64,000 nt of DNA from Molossus alvarezi (GCA_037176705.1 CM073887.1:23005501-23069500), one strand, 5' to 3'. Shown: positions 1 through 12,228, numbered from the stretch's first letter. The notes: generated by a model not told the origin, from the sequence alone. Translations and numbers: made by a program.

Positions 1-192
1 TGTCCTGCATGCAGCATAGGAAATACAGTCAGGGCTATTGTGATAACTACGCATGGTGCCACGTGGGTACTGGAAACATTGTAGGGAACAGTCTGTAAAG
101 TATTTGGTTGTCTCACCACTATGCTGTACACCTGAAATGAATACAAAATAGTATTGAATGTAAACTGTAATTGAAAAAAAGAAAAAAAAGAA
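1..192 (+). mobile_element. L1 3' end (L1MA/L1M type)
   Basis: The sequence matches the remembered 3' UTR end of mammalian L1M elements: a ggtgccacgtgggtact-like stretch, then caccactatgctgtacacctg, then an A-rich tail of repeated gaaaaaaa. It runs off the left edge of the window, so only the last part is present. No coding sequence remains. Confidence 0.75.
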
Positions 193-1085
193 TGACCTGC
201 ATGAAGCATGTTTGGAAAGAGCCAGGAGAAAATGGGTTAATGGAGTTAGGCCAGATAATGGAGGGCCTTGAGTACCAAGAAACAGTCCTTTGTTTATTCT
301 TTTTGTTTAACAGAAAATTGGCTGTACTCTTTCAGGTAGTGTAGATAATCTAAAGCTACAGTCTCTAGCCCAAGGGAGGACACGGTTGAGGAGTCGAGGA
401 TGCCCCCACAAGAGCTACATTCAAAGGCAGACGGTGACCAGGGTGGTCAGAGAGGCACAACCAAAGAGCCCTAGGAGTTCAAGTATCAGGAAGTCACTTC
501 GGGCTGTGCTGATAGAAATGCCTCTGAGTTGGCCTTCAAGGCGAGAGGCCCTGCAGAGGGCACGCATCAACAAGGAAGCAGAGATTGGACTGTGCAAAGC
601 GTAGAAGGGAAGCTGAGAATCACTCCTCATGGCGGAAGCACCTCAGCAAACGGGGGCGAGGCGGCAGATGAAGACGTGAGCAGAGGCTGGGTGAGACTGG
701 GTAGGGTATTTGTCAGGCTAAGGCATTACACCCTCTTTGGAGGAGTTGGGGAACGTGAGGTGACTTGCTGTATGCTAGGGTAGGGCTAATTACCATGAGC
801 GCAGAGAACTGTCAGCCCAGCCCTGGATGAAAGGTGAGATAAATCTTTTTGACGGGCCTACCTGAGGTTTTGAATTTTTTTTTTTTTTTTTTCTCTATAA
901 TTAAGTGTCAAATGCTGAGAACGTCCCTGAGGTTTTTACGTGGTAACTTGTTCTTCGCATGCTGCCCTTTCGTTGCGCCAGATACTGTCATTATCATTGC
1001 TTAGCGTTCTGAGACAGACCTCAGCTGAGACAGATACACACAGATTGTGTTCTTGGAGAGATCCTGTGGTAGGGAAAAAAAAGAA
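193..1085. other. No recognised gene or repeat
   Basis: Overlapping short frames on both strands show no family signature. A T-run lies near 876-892. The stretch may contain very old repeat that cannot be recognised by eye. Confidence 0.4.
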
Positions 1086-1089
1086 CCAA

Positions 1090-1990
1090 AAAAAAAGCCA
1101 GCACCAACAGAGGGTTCTGGGAAGATGGCAGAGTAGGAAGCATCAGGAATCCCTCTTCTCACTTAGCCAACAACTGCAGTGGTGGAATCTGGCGGATGAC
1201 ACTGTTTTGGAACTCAGAAGTCTATTGAAGGCTGGAAACTTTCAGGAGAAGGCCTGCATGGTAAGGCGAGCAGCTACCCATCCCTCAACCTCCAGCCCCA
1301 TGGCAGACAGCTGGGCATGTGTTCTTGGAGCAGTTTCCACACAGCTTGTGGGAGCCAGGGTGAGCAAAAAGGACCCTGTCCTCCAAATATCAGGGTTCTA
1401 TCTGTGTGCTCTGATCACTGGTGATACTTCTGATCCCAGGGGTGCAGACAAACAGGCAGGGGACCATTGCCACACCTCCCTGCATTGCTCTGAGTCCCTG
1501 TCCTCCAGCTGAAGTGACTGTTGGGGATTTAGGGACTGATGCCCTTCCCTCCCTAACTTTTCTCCTTTTCCCCTTTTAGCAGCCAGATATTAAAGACTAG
1601 GACATTCAAAAGCAGCTGCTTATGTGATGGATTTTAAAAAGTCACCACACATGCCCAGGGAAAGGCGTGGATTCAAAAATACCTGAGAAGACTTTAAGTT
1701 TACACCCCAGACAGAGATAGCTTACAACAATAAAACCAACCAAACAACAAAAACAAAAACCCAAGAAACCCCATGGAAGGAGGAGAATCTGATTTCCACA
1801 GTTAGCATGTTATTAGATTCAAATGTCCAATTTTTAACAGGAAATCACAAGGCATATAAAGAAATAGGAAAGTGTGGCCCATTTAAAGGGGAAAAAAAAT
1901 CAACAGAAATGGTCTCTGAGAAAGACCTGATGATGAATCTATTAGACAAAGCAACCACACTGGGATTTTACATAATTAATTTCTTTCCTG
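1090..1990 (+). mobile_element. Ancient L1 5' UTR / ORF1-start fragment
   Basis: It starts with gggaagatggcagagtaggaa, a phrase typical of old L1 5' ends. The end (about 1800-1960) resembles the conserved L1M segment with aaatcacaaggcat, gaaataggaaagt and ctctgag..gatgaatctattagacaaag. A 190-codon frame over 940-1512 lies across the L1 5' UTR and is not considered a gene. The rest of the L1 is absent. Confidence 0.65.
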
Positions 1991-2044
1991 GCTTTGGTTC
2001 CCTTATTATGGATTTTTTAAAAAAATGGTTAAAACGTAGGATTT

Positions 2045-2205
2045 GAGGACAGAAAGACGTGAGCAGCTCTGTTGTGTTCTGGTTGCGTGACCTTGTGGAC
2101 ATTCCTTAATTCTCTGAGCCTTATCTGTAAAACAGCAACAATAATTGTGTCTCCAAGGGTTGTCATGAGAATTAGATAAGAATAGTAACGATTTGAAGTT
2201 ACTGA
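2045..2205 (+). mobile_element. MIR SINE (ancient tRNA-derived)
   Basis: The order of phrases fits the MIR core: gtgaccttgtggacattcctt, then tctctgagccttatctgtaaaac, then gggttgtcatgagaattagat. It is diverged, as expected for an element from early mammalian evolution. Confidence 0.75.
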
Positions 2206-2615
2206 AAACCAGCAGTCACCCACAAGACCCTGTGCTGCAGGAGCCACTTAGTTCGAGATCGTTTCAGGCACTTAGGCAGGATCTGGGTGCACGGTACGGG
2301 CTTCTGAAAGGCCGGAATGGGAGAGGCGGGCATCCTACGGAAATGCGTTTCTCCCTTATTCAGATGTTTTGAATAAAAGCCTAGTATATCAAATATACTT
2401 GATTAAGAAGGACAAATTGCAACAAAATGAAAGAGTCCATTCAGTTTTTGAATACTTTAATTATGGTGTATTTTATATTTCTTGAAATAAAAATGACTCA
2501 CAGTCAGAACTATTTCAATTCTAATGGACTTTCATGTGGTTGTACTTTGTAGTAGATTGTGCCTATGTATGTACAGTCCACCAAGACCTTAGTTCAAATA
2601 ATTCACTTAGAATTA
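2206..2615. other. No recognised feature
   Basis: AT-rich sequence with no clear repeat signature and no credible reading frame. Confidence 0.4.
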
Positions 2616-2617
2616 CT

Positions 2618-2780
2618 CTATATCAGTGCTTCTCTACCAGGGACACTTTTCTCTACCAGGGGACATTTGGCAATGTCTGGAGATGGTTTTGGTAGTCATG
2701 AGAGAACAGTCCCTCACAGCAAAGAATTATGGACTCCAAAATGATGTTAACAGCACTGAGGTTGAGAAACGCCCCTCCCT
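2618..2780 (-). mobile_element. MER20-like hAT-Charlie DNA transposon
   Basis: Contains gggacatttggcaatgtctg, then cagcaaagaattatgg and gaggttgagaaac, which is MER20 in reverse orientation. Non-autonomous; no transposase is encoded. The imperfect duplication tctctaccagggac at its left end is local. Confidence 0.7.
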
Positions 2781-2850
2781 CTTTATTATATATATTACAT
2801 ATATATATAATAAGAAATTTATGTATAATGCCTAGTAAATATAGAGATCC

Positions 2851-2854
<4 letters not shown>

Positions 2855-2914
<60 letters not shown>

Positions 2915-2915
2915 C
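2855..2915. repeat. (TG)n(TA)n microsatellite
   Basis: About 13 TG units pass into a run of TA units with only a short cat-containing interruption. This creates spurious Cys-Val and Tyr-Ile frames. Alternating purine-pyrimidine DNA of this kind is prone to length change. Confidence 0.95.
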
Positions 2916-2946
2916 ATGCAAATGTACATTTGTCAAAGCAATAGCA

Positions 2947-3170
2947 GCCCTAGCCAGTGTTGCTTGGTTGGTTGAGCGTTGTCCCACACACCAAGAGGTC
3001 ACAGGTTCAATTCCAGTCAGGGCACATACCCAGGTTTCCGGCTCAATCCCCGGTCAGGGTGCATAGATCAGGGTGCATATGGGAGGCAGCCATTGATATG
3101 TTTATTTCTCACATAGATGCGTCTCTCTCTCTCTCTCCCTCTCTCTAAAATCAGTAAAAAAGGAGAAAGA
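2947..3170 (+). mobile_element. Ves-B SINE, diverged
   Basis: Head ccctagccagtgttgcttgg, then caccaagaggtcacaggttc (B-box region), a (CT)n stretch and tail aaaatcagtaaaaaa. A ggtcagggtgcata segment is partly duplicated inside it (about 3053-3080). TSDs are not clear, which fits an older copy. Confidence 0.85.
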
Positions 3171-4925
3171 AACAGAGCAAATATGGGGTATGTAGTAAAA
3201 AAGAACGTTTCCAGGGAAAGTGCTGGTGAGGAGAGGAGGTGGTAGGTCGAGCCGTGTGTGGGAAGAGTGTCTATGGAGGCTGGAGATGATCAGGATGTCA
3301 GATTTCTAACAAGTCAGCCAACTTTCCAATCCATCTGCCAAGAGCATAGCCCAGTTCTGCCTCAGCCGAGGGACCCATCTGTGAGTCTTGGCTACTGGAG
3401 ACAAAAGTGTTGCTATCTCTTCGTAGATCTGGGCACAACTGCAGAGCAGTGCACACTAGCGGTTTTGTTAGGAGTTGGCAAGTTCACAATTAGGGCAATT
3501 GTTTCAGAAAGTGTGCGAGTGCACTATTGCTTCGTGTCATTAATGTCCGCAGTGTGCTAGGAATAAAAGGATCACTGGGAGAGGGGGTGCATATGTTTTA
3601 ATTATTCAAATGTATGCAGAATTATACAGCCTTAAAGACTCCATTTCTGAGGCTCCTTCCTGCGTCGACACAATGTGTTAGATTCTACCAAGTACTCTAA
3701 ATGACACCCTTGCTTTGAGTTAGGAATGGAAAAGAGGTCCATTAATTCTTTCAGGCTACCAGGTGATCATTTAGTCATTCCTGTTGTGGGGGAGAAAAAA
3801 GAAAGAAAAAAAAAAAACCCTGAGATGTCAGAATACTAGAATGATAAAAGTCCCTAGGTCTATGAGGGGCCATCACCTCTTTTTTTTTTTTTTTTTTAAC
3901 ATTGCAGCAGTTAGAGGCAGTCTTTCATTGTTAAGTTCCACAGTTTTTTAATCCAGTCATGTTAGCAACTGCTGTTATCATTGCTTTCCCTTCTCACTTG
4001 TTTTGTAGCTAACATAAATAGTTGGGACCCAGTCATCTGAGTATCAAAAGACCCACTTTGTGACATGTTAAGTTCTTACATCTCCAGAGAAAGATATTTC
4101 ATGTCAGGCCAGCAAGATGATATTTCGTGTCGGACTTCCAGGTCAAGGAGTGAATCAAAGTTGAATGCTGCTCAGTCCTGTGTATATTAATCAACAAACA
4201 TTTAATGAGGGGCCTCTGGTACTCAGCCTAGTGTTACGTGTTATGAGATATGTAAATATATGTTATGGATCTATACATAAAAAGGCAAATATAAATATAT
4301 GAAGGAAAATATTAAATCTTTTTTTTAACATTAGTAGGTTCAGAGGCACTATTTGTGGTAAAAGGGTGTTATGGTAGGGAGTGGATCAAGTGACCAGTTA
4401 ATAGAATTTCGGGCTTTCAGGTTATCACCATCTAGTTAGGGAGACAAATTATATTGATAGTGGAGAATTAATGATTGCTAAATAGTTTGGTCTTAATTAT
4501 TAGAACAATGTAAGTTTATAAAAGGAAAAGCCAAGTTGGCTTCAGTAAATGTGAAGTTGCTGGAATTAAGAGGGGATGAATAATTCATACTATAAAGAAT
4601 TAGTTAAGCAAGAAGTCTGAAATTGATACACACACACATCCACACACACACACTCACTGAAGTAACTCCCCTGAGCAAGGGAATGAAAGTCAATCAAGAA
4701 CCATAACTATGCCAGATGCTGGGGGCACCAAGTTTGAGCTCACAAAGGGGAATTTTAGGAAATCAATTTAGCTGCAGTCCACAAGAAGACAGGACTAGGG
4801 AGAGTAAGAGACTCGCTATGAGCACAAGCGGGGGGATGATGAGGGCTGGAACTGGTGTAGTGGGCTTGGGAGAACAGAGGACTAGCGAATCTGAAAGGCA
4901 CTGAGCTACTTGGAGCCTGAAAAAA
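3171..4925. other. Mostly unrecognised, short L2-like remnant
   Basis: No gene signature. T- and A-runs lie at about 3793-3818 and 3881-3898. A (CA)-rich stretch lies at about 4631-4653. Around 4185-4250, caacaaacatttaatgaggg resembles the antisense L2 end, but only weakly. The rest is plain AT-rich DNA. Confidence 0.4.
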
Positions 4926-4937
4926 ACATTGAAAGAG

Positions 4938-5194
4938 CCCTGGCCGGTTTGGCTCAGCGGTTAGAGCGTCGGCCTGTGGTACAGAGAGACCCGGGTTCAG
5001 CTCCCGCTAAGGGCACATACCTCGGTTGCAGTTTGTCCCCGGCCCTGGTTGGCCCTGCGGGTGGCAGTCACTCGATGTGTCCCTTCACATTGATGTTTCT
5101 CTCTCTCTCTTCCTCTCTCTCCCTCCCGCTCTGTCTGAACAAAAAATGCAAAAATCTCCTCGGGTGAGGATAAAAAACAAAACAAAACAAAAAC
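4938..5194 (+). mobile_element. Ves-A SINE with 12-bp TSD
   Basis: Reference copy for Ves-A. The tRNA-related head ccctggccggtttggctcag carries an A-box match (tggctcagcgg) and a B-box-like gggttcagctcc. The body includes gtttgtccccggccctgg, then cgatgtgtcc, (CT)n and ctgaacaaaaaatgcaaaaa, then cctcgggtgaggata and A-rich repeats. The TSD acattgaaagag is at 4926-4937 and 5195-5206. SINEs of this kind are transcribed by RNA polymerase III and moved in trans by L1. Confidence 0.95.
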
Positions 5195-5206
5195 ACATTG
5201 AAAGAG

Positions 5207-5425
5207 AGGGAAGCAGTAAGGAGGGCAGACACATGGGAACAATGGCAGTGTCCGCAACTAAACTGGGTCACTTGAAAGGCAGCCAATTGGAATAGCGGAC
5301 ATTACAAAATAGTGAAAGTGAGATAGTGGCAGAAGGCACATGTTAAAATAGATAATAGGAAGATGGAATTATGGACTGATGTGAGATAACTGAGAAAGGA
5401 TAAATTCTTCAGGGTAGGAACTGAG

Positions 5426-5469
<44 letters not shown>

Positions 5470-6498
5470 GAATGAATGAGATAGAGATATAAGAGCCTTA
5501 GGGGCATCCCCAGAGTTAGGACCTGGGAGGAAAAGAGAGAAGGAATCAAAAATAGTTGAAAAGGTCAAAAAGAAGTTGAAAAATGTAATGTCACTGAATG
5601 TAAGGGAGGAAAGAATTTGAAGGAGTGGGTTGTCAGCATGGTTAAATGCCACAGAGGCTGGAGAGAATGAAAACCAAGATAAAGCCATTCATTGTATAAG
5701 ACTGCACTCTATAAAACAGCCTGTGGGTTTTCTGTTTTAAAATTAAATGAAAAGTATCAGATATTAATAAGCTCTGAAATAAAACATGTACGCAAATGAA
5801 CAACATCAAAGATTCAGGGACCTGCAGGGCTGAGATAATAGTACCTTATAATCACATAGCACTTTTGTTTTCAAAGCACCTTTGGATACATTATTTCAAC
5901 TGATCTTTTACAACATTCGTGCCATGAATTATAGCCTAAAAGGAGTCAAATTTCCTGTTTTCATTATTTACTTATTCAATTACCGTTTGCATTTATTTGT
6001 ATAGCTATCAGTACTACTAACGATAAATAACTATCCAAGAACTTGGCTGACAGAAAATGAAAGATGATGATAATGATGATGATACCCATAGTAATAATAC
6101 CCAACATTTTATCCAGCATAAAATGATTTCACACATGCTATTTCATTTTACCTTCAACAGCTCTGTGAAATAAGTCTCATTATCTCCATTTTACATGTGT
6201 GGGCAGCTTTAAAAAACCCATGCCCAAAACCAAAATATTGAACAGGGTTAAACTAGACCAGCTAAATGGGCTTTTCATATTTAATGAACTTAAGCTCTGC
6301 TAAGAACAATAAAATATGTCTTATCATAGAACAAGAAAAAAATCTCAATATATTAGGACACATCAATTAATGTATCCCCTTTCTATAAGTAGATAAGAGT
6401 ATAAAGCTACTTATTTGAAAGTCTCATAAGTTTTTGTGTTAGAAAATTTTTGGTTGCAAATGACAAAACCCACCTCAATCTCATTTAGGAAAAAAAAG
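5207..6498. other. Non-coding, with (GA)n and MIR/L2-like remnants
   Basis: (GA)n lies at about 5433-5466; on the other strand it gives a false Leu-Ser-rich frame. Stretches at 5840-5935 and 6095-6205 (ttcaacagctctgtgaaata, tatctccattttaca) look like antisense MIR. No gene is seen. Confidence 0.5.
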
Positions 6499-6508
6499 AA
6501 AATGTGGC

Positions 6509-6760
6509 CCTGGACAGTTTGGCTCAGCAGTTAGAGCATCGGCCTGTGGACCAGGGGGTCACAGGTTTGATTCCTGGTCAAGGGCATGTACTTAGATTGC
6601 ATGTTCGAACCCTGGCCCTGGTCAGGGTAATGCAGGAGGCAACCATTTGATATGTCTCTTTCACATTCATGTTTCCCTGTCTCTCTCTTTCCCTTCCTCC
6701 CTTCTACTCTATCTAAAAATCAATGGAAAAATATCCTCGGGTGAGGATTAACAACAACAA
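6509..6760 (+). mobile_element. Ves SINE (older A-like)
   Basis: Head ccctggacagtttggctcag, B box acaggtttgattcc, and tail ctaaaaatcaatgg plus cctcgggtgaggatt, so it shows features between A and B. The TSD aaaatgtggc is at 6499-6508 and 6761-6770. Confidence 0.92.
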
Positions 6761-6999
6761 AAAATGTGGCAGGGATTTATTAGTTCAAAAACTGAAGTCT
6801 ATTCAGTCTCAAAGTGACTGGATCCAAGTGCAATTCAAGCTGGAAAGGAGCAAATTCAGAGTGTGGATGGGTTGTATGTACATATACCACCCGCGTGCAT
6901 GCATATGCCACCTGCATGTATGTGTGCGCACACACACACGTGTGTGCATGTGTATGTGTGTTGAGCGGAGTTTAGTGGGGAGCAAAGAATGAAAATCAG

Positions 7000-7252
7000 G
7001 CCCTGGCCGGTTTGGCTCAGCGGTTGGAGCGTTGGCCTGCGGTCCTGAGAGACCCGGGTTCGGTTCCCGCTAAGGGCGCGTACCTTGGTTGCAGTTTGTC
7101 CCCGGCCCTGATCGGTCGTGCGGGTGGCAGCCACTCGATGTGTTCCTTTCACATCGATGTTTCTCTCTCTCTCTCTGTTCCTCTCTCTCCCTCCCACTCT
7201 ACCTGAACAAAAAATGAAAAAATGTCCTCTGGTGAGGATAAAAAAAAAAAAA
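7000..7252 (+). mobile_element. Ves-A SINE
   Basis: Nearly intact head and body with a pure A tail. The TSD gaaaatcag is at 6991-6999 and 7253-7261. It lies only 240 bp from the previous Ves in the same orientation. Confidence 0.95.
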
Positions 7253-7261
7253 GAAAATCAG

Positions 7262-9425
7262 CCCTACCTCAAGTGTAAAAACATAGAGTAAAGAAGGGGT
7301 GATTCTCCATAGGAAAATCAAGGTGCTCCTAGCAGAAGAAAGAAGAATAGATGCTGGGGAGGCAAGACCAGCAGACCTCTTCAATTACTCCTGTCCTCAA
7401 ATCATATTCCACCAACATACCTGAAATTCCTGCCATTATTGCTCACTGTTTGAAACTTTGGACTCAGGAGTTTCCTACAATGATACAGCTACTTTGAGGC
7501 AAAAATCCTCAACATTAATTATACATTAGAATCATGTAGGTAGCCAAAAAATGCTTTTAAACACATGCATGACTGAGCCTAACTTCTCAAGTGAGGTCCA
7601 GATATTGGACCTCAACACCTGAAGCTTTGTCTGTGCAGGAATAATAAATCATGCAAAGTTAATAGCCAGAGATGTCAGTTCTTCATCGCATAGCTTTTCT
7701 CCCTTCTCCCTTTCCCCCTTCCATGCTATCATTGAGGATTAGAGGACAGAGTAGTTGTCCCATACATATTGGCAGAATTGAATACAGTGGAACTTTATTG
7801 AGAGAATATACTGTGCCATCCATGTTTATGTGCTTTCCTCCTTTGAGCATACTAGATTCCTACATTCTGTTTGAGACTTAATTTCTCCAAGTCAAGAAAA
7901 GTAAAAGTGGTGGACAAAATTAGGAGTCATGTGAGTATTCAAGGACCTTGCAGTAGGGGAGAGAGATGAATTTATAGGAATTACTGTTTGGAGCTGGGGG
8001 AGCTCCCAGCTCCCATCAACAATCTACCCCATCTTAGGAAATGAAAAGGAGTCCAACTCTGAACTAAGATTTAGAAGTCAGAGAGAGAGCAGATGTGGGG
8101 TTTGCTTAACATGTATGAAGTCCACTAAGCAGAAAGAAGCCTGTTCCATTTGCTTGCAAGCAGCTGGTTATGGCTAAGAGGACAGTGCCTGAGGGCAGAG
8201 TGACTAGGGTGAAACTGGAGAGAAGAACAGGGGACATAAGTGGTACGTCTATTTTTATTCATGTGTTCTGTGCTATTACAGACAAAAATCGCACACATTA
8301 TATCAAACTGAGCTTGAGCATTTTCTATTTCTGAGTTGAGGCAAAAAATTACAGTTTTACATAGGATTGTAAAATTAGTCCAGAAATGACTACAAACCGC
8401 TTAGATCTGATGCTCCTGTGCTGCAGTACTGCTGTTCGGCCACAAGGGTGCAGTGGAGCTCAGCGGACAGTGGGAGCTGGAGAAGAATGGCCAAGGGCGG
8501 GATTACAAGGAATCCCTGACCAAAGCAACAAATTCGGTTCTCCCTGAACTAGGGGGAGCACGTTATTTTCACTTTGATCCCTCCAAGCATCCATCGCCCA
8601 TCTCACCCTCAAAAACAAAACAAAACAACAACCAAAAAACCCTGTCATAAATAGTGTATGGAGCACAAAAATGTTTGCAAATTGATGGTCCCTACAGGAC
8701 TTGCGACCTTGTCCCCACCATATCTCAGTAAACTGGGCTTGCCTTGTGAAAAAAAAAAGGGGGTGGGGTGGGAGTTGACCCAACGACTTGTGGTATGTTC
8801 ATACAAAGAAATACAATGCAACTATTAAGTGGTCAGAGAAATGATAATTAGAAAATGTAAAAAATCTGATTAATTTATAGTGAGACCCTCGTTTTATTAA
8901 GGTGTTTATATAATATATATTTGCACAGATTAAAACTCTGAAAGTTATCAGTGATAATCTCTTGATGGCAGAATTAATGTTTAATTTTCTTTTCTTCTTA
9001 TAGTGTCTTATATTTTACAAAATAATGAATATGGATACTTTATATTTAGAAGAAAATTAATGAGGGAAATCCCAAAATGAATAAGTAAATATCCATCCCA
9101 CTTTATGCAAAAGGATGAACAATTTTATAATTTTATCACACTTACATGAGGTTGTGTTGGTTCATGGGACTGATTCCATGTTTGTACATTGACAGGGCCA
9201 TCCATTGATATAGGCCAGGAACTGGGTAGCATGCTCAAAGTCCTTGAGAGAACAAAGAAACACGAAAACCCGATGGTAGTGATTATAAATACTTGCTTAT
9301 TTTTTAAATGAATACTTGTTCTGCATTTTCCAAACTTCTGTGGAAAGTATGTACAGATCTTATTTAAAGAATGTAAAAAATAATAGCAGGTACAGACTAC
9401 TACAGAGTGAAACACACACACACAT
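7262..9425. other. Non-coding; possible MER5-like and old L1 pieces
   Basis: Around 7515-7640 the sequence (tacattagaatcatgtaggt) resembles a decayed MER5-type element. Around 8770-9060 (tggtatgttcatacaaagaa, ttgatggcagaattaatgtt) it resembles an old L1 3' end. Neither is certain. No gene is seen; the 107-codon antisense frame near 8460-8783 has no recognisable domain. Confidence 0.4.
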
Positions 9426-9429
9426 ACAA

Positions 9430-9625
9430 TCTGGCCGGTATGGCTCAGTGGTTGAGCATCAACCCATTCACCAAGAGGTCGCTGGTTGATTCCTAGTCAG
9501 GACACATGCCCAGGTTGTGGGCCTGATCCCCAGTGGGGGGCATGCAGGAGGTGGCCAATCGATGTTCTCTCTCATCAATGTTTCTGTTTCTCTCTCTAAA
9601 ATCAATGAAGGAAAAAAAATAAAAA
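9430..9625 (+). mobile_element. Ves-B SINE
   Basis: ctggccggtatggctcagtg, then caccaagaggtcgctggttg, a ggcatgcaggaggtggccaa segment and tail aaaatcaatgaag. It is preceded by a short (CA)n. Confidence 0.9.
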
Positions 9626-9989
9626 TGAAAAACAAACACAATTAAGTGAATGGGAAGGAAGAAACAAAGAAACAAAGAAGAAACAAAGTCTATCTTACAG
9701 TCATTTACAGAGAGTTTGTTCTGCTCCATTTTGAAACAGGATCTTAACTTGTCAGATGTCATTTGACATAGCCATCATTTTTTCATACAAAAAAATGACT
9801 AATTTGATAAACATATTTCCAATCATAAAACTTTGAAAATGTCATACCTTTTTAAAAATACAAAAGCATTATTTGATTTTTGTGAATAACTGGCAATTTC
9901 TTCACTTAGAACTGTCAATATTTTGTTATATATTCTTCCTGATATACAAACAGATATATATATTATTTTTATTTAAAAAAATTTTTTGT

Positions 9990-10256
9990 GCCCTGGCCAG
10001 TTTTGCTCAGCAGTTTGAGCGTCAGCCTGTGATCCAGAGAGACCCAAGTTCAGTTCCTGCTAAGGGCACGTAACTTGGTTGTAGTTTGTCCCGGCCCTGG
10101 TTGGGTCGTGGGGGTGGCAACCACTCGATGTGTCCCCTTTACATCGATGTTTCTCTCTCTCTCTCTTCCTATCTCTCCTTCCCACTCTATCTGAACAAAA
10201 AATGAAAAAATGTCCTCGTGTGAGGATAAAAATAAATAAATAAATAAAAATAAAAT
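9990..10256 (+). mobile_element. Ves-A SINE, first of a triple cluster
   Basis: Complete from head to tcctcgtgtgaggata, followed by (AAAT)n. It sits in a T-rich stretch that appears to be the tail of the antisense Ves-B at 10523-10724. Confidence 0.93.
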
Positions 10257-10266
10257 AAATTTTTTT

Positions 10267-10522
10267 CCCTGGCCAGTTTGGCTCAACGGTTAGAGCATCA
10301 ACTTGCAGACCAGAGAGTCCCGGGTTCAGTTCCCACTAAGGGCACCTACCTCGGTTATGTTTGTCCCCAGCCCCAGTTGGGGTTGTGTGGGTGGTAGCCA
10401 GTCAATGTGCCTCTCTCACATCGTTGTTTCTCTCTCTCTTTCCCCCATCTCCCTCCCACTCTATCTGAATATAAATGCAAAAATGTTCTCAGGTGAGGAT
10501 AAAAAAGAAAAAGAAAAAAAAA
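10267..10522 (+). mobile_element. Ves-A SINE, second of a triple cluster
   Basis: Begins with ccctggccagtttggctcaa right after the T-run that follows the previous Ves. It ends in tctcaggtgaggata and an A-rich tail that abuts the antisense Ves-B. Confidence 0.93.
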
Positions 10523-10724
10523 ATTTTCTTCATTGATTTTAAGCGAGAGAAAGAGAGGAAGGGAGAGGATGAGAAAGATAGAAATATGGATGAGAGGGAA
10601 CATTGATTGGTCGCCTCCTGCATGACCCCCACTGGGGATCGGGCCCACAACCTAGACATGAATCGAACTGGTGACCTCTTGGTGCATGGGTCGATGCTCA
10701 ATCACTGAGCCACACTGGCCAGGC
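10523..10724 (-). mobile_element. Ves-B SINE, third of the cluster
   Basis: In reverse: tail attgattttaag, (GA)-rich stretch, catgacccccactggggatc, cctcttggtgcatgggtcga and head gagccacactggccagg. The flank tacaaacagg(tat) right after it matches tacaaacaga(tat) at about 9947-9959, so its left TSD lies beyond the two inserted Ves-A copies. Confidence 0.92.
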
Positions 10725-11359
10725 TACAAACAGGTATTTTAAACAAAGTAGGAGCTCATTGTTTTGTGACCTGCTAAATTTATATAACTATATGTGTACA
10801 CTGAACTTTCCCCCATGTCATTAAATACATGATTTTTGATGGCTAGGCTGTATACTTATTTAAATATGTGTGTACCATAATTTATTTATCTAGTCTCCCA
10901 TTGTTAAATATCTGTTTATTTTCTAGTTTTTAGCCACTAAGAATAATAATGATTTTAATATCTTTGTTCTTGTATCTTTGATTATTTTTTTAGTAGAACT
11001 TGCTGGAACTGAACTGCTGGGTCAAAGACTTTGCAGCCATTTCCCAAATTATACATAGATAGGGGGCTCCAATCTACATGCTCCTCAGTAGTATATATTT
11101 TGAATATTATAGTGTTATAATAAGTCTTAAAATCAGGTAGAGTTAGTCATCCAACTTTGTTCTTTTTCAGAGTTGTTTTAGTTTTCTAGGTCTTTTACAT
11201 TTCAATATGAATTTTGGAATCACTTATCAGTTTCTACCAATTAACTGAGATTTTACTGGGATGGCATTAAATCTAAAAATCGGTTTCGGGAGAAGTGACT
11301 TTTTTTTGTTTGTTTGTTTGTTTTTTTATTGTAAATTTATCTAACTTAGTTTTTAAAAA

Positions 11360-11602
11360 AATCCTCACCAGAGGATATTTTTCCATTGATTTTCAGTTAG
11401 AGTGAGAGGGAGAGAGGGAAGGAGGAAAAGAGAGAGAGAAACATCTATGTGAGAGAGACACATTGATTAGTTACCTCCTGCACGACCCCAGGAAGGGCCA
11501 GGGATTGAACTGCAACAGAGGTACATGTCTGACCAGAATCGAACCTTTGGCTCTTTGGTCCACAGGCCGATGGTCTAACCACTGAGCAAAACCATCCAGG
11601 GC
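11360..11602 (-). mobile_element. Ves SINE (older A-like) inside antisense L1
   Basis: In reverse: atcctcaccagaggatattt, ccattgattttcagttagag and head gagcaaaaccatccagggct. The imperfect TSD ctaa(c/t)ttagtttttaaaaa is at 11341-11359 and 11603-11621. Confidence 0.92.
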
Positions 11603-12034
11603 TCTAATTTAGTTTTTAAAAATTAATAGACTCTTTTAGAGCAGCTCTAGTTTTATAGGAAAATTGACTGGAAAGTATAGAATTCCAACATACCCTCTCC
11701 ACCCCCTGGTCTCCCATCTTATTTCATTGATAAATTATTGTGGTATATTTGTTGCAATTGATGAACCAATATTGATACATTATTATTAACTAAAGCTACA
11801 GTTTATGTTACATAGCATTCACTCTTTGTGTTGTACATTCTCTGGGTTTTAACAAATATATGACATGTATCCATTATAGATTCATACAGATTAGTTTCAT
11901 ACTATTGATTTTTGTGTATTGATCTTGTCTCCTCCAACCTTGCTAAACTTGCTTATTAATTCTAGTGGCTTTTGTATATATTCTACTGATTTTTCTACCT
12001 AGATAATCATATTGTCTGAAAGTAAGAGCAGTTT

Positions 12035-12228
12035 ATGTTTTGTTTTATTTTTTGTTTTTGTTTAGACGAAGAGGAAGGGAGAGAGAGAAACATTGACTGG
12101 CTGCCTCCTGCACTCCCCCCACTGGGGATTGAGCCCAGAACCCAGGCATGTGTCCTGATCGGGAAATGAACCCGGACATCTTTGTCCATGGGACAATGCT
12201 CAATCCACTGAGCCACACTGGCCAGGCT
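12035..12228 (-). mobile_element. Ves-B SINE inside antisense L1
   Basis: In reverse: ctcccccactggggattgag and gagccacactggccaggct. The TSD gtaagagcagttt is at 12022-12034 and 12229-12241 and is exact. Confidence 0.93.

Noticed and set aside
940..1512. 190-codon open frame
   Set aside because: It overlaps an ancient L1 5' UTR fragment, shows no domain, and its codons follow repeat sequence.
2729..2944. Cys-Val and Tyr-Ile repeat peptides
   Set aside because: Translation of the (TG)n(TA)n microsatellite, not a gene.
4938..5010. tRNA-like sequence with A and B boxes (here and in about 40 places)
   Set aside because: These are the tRNA-derived heads of Ves SINEs; they lack a full cloverleaf and are followed by SINE body and tail, so they are not tRNA genes.
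5302..5688. 128-codon antisense frame rich in Leu-Ser
   Set aside because: Driven by the (GA)n microsatellite at 5433-5466.
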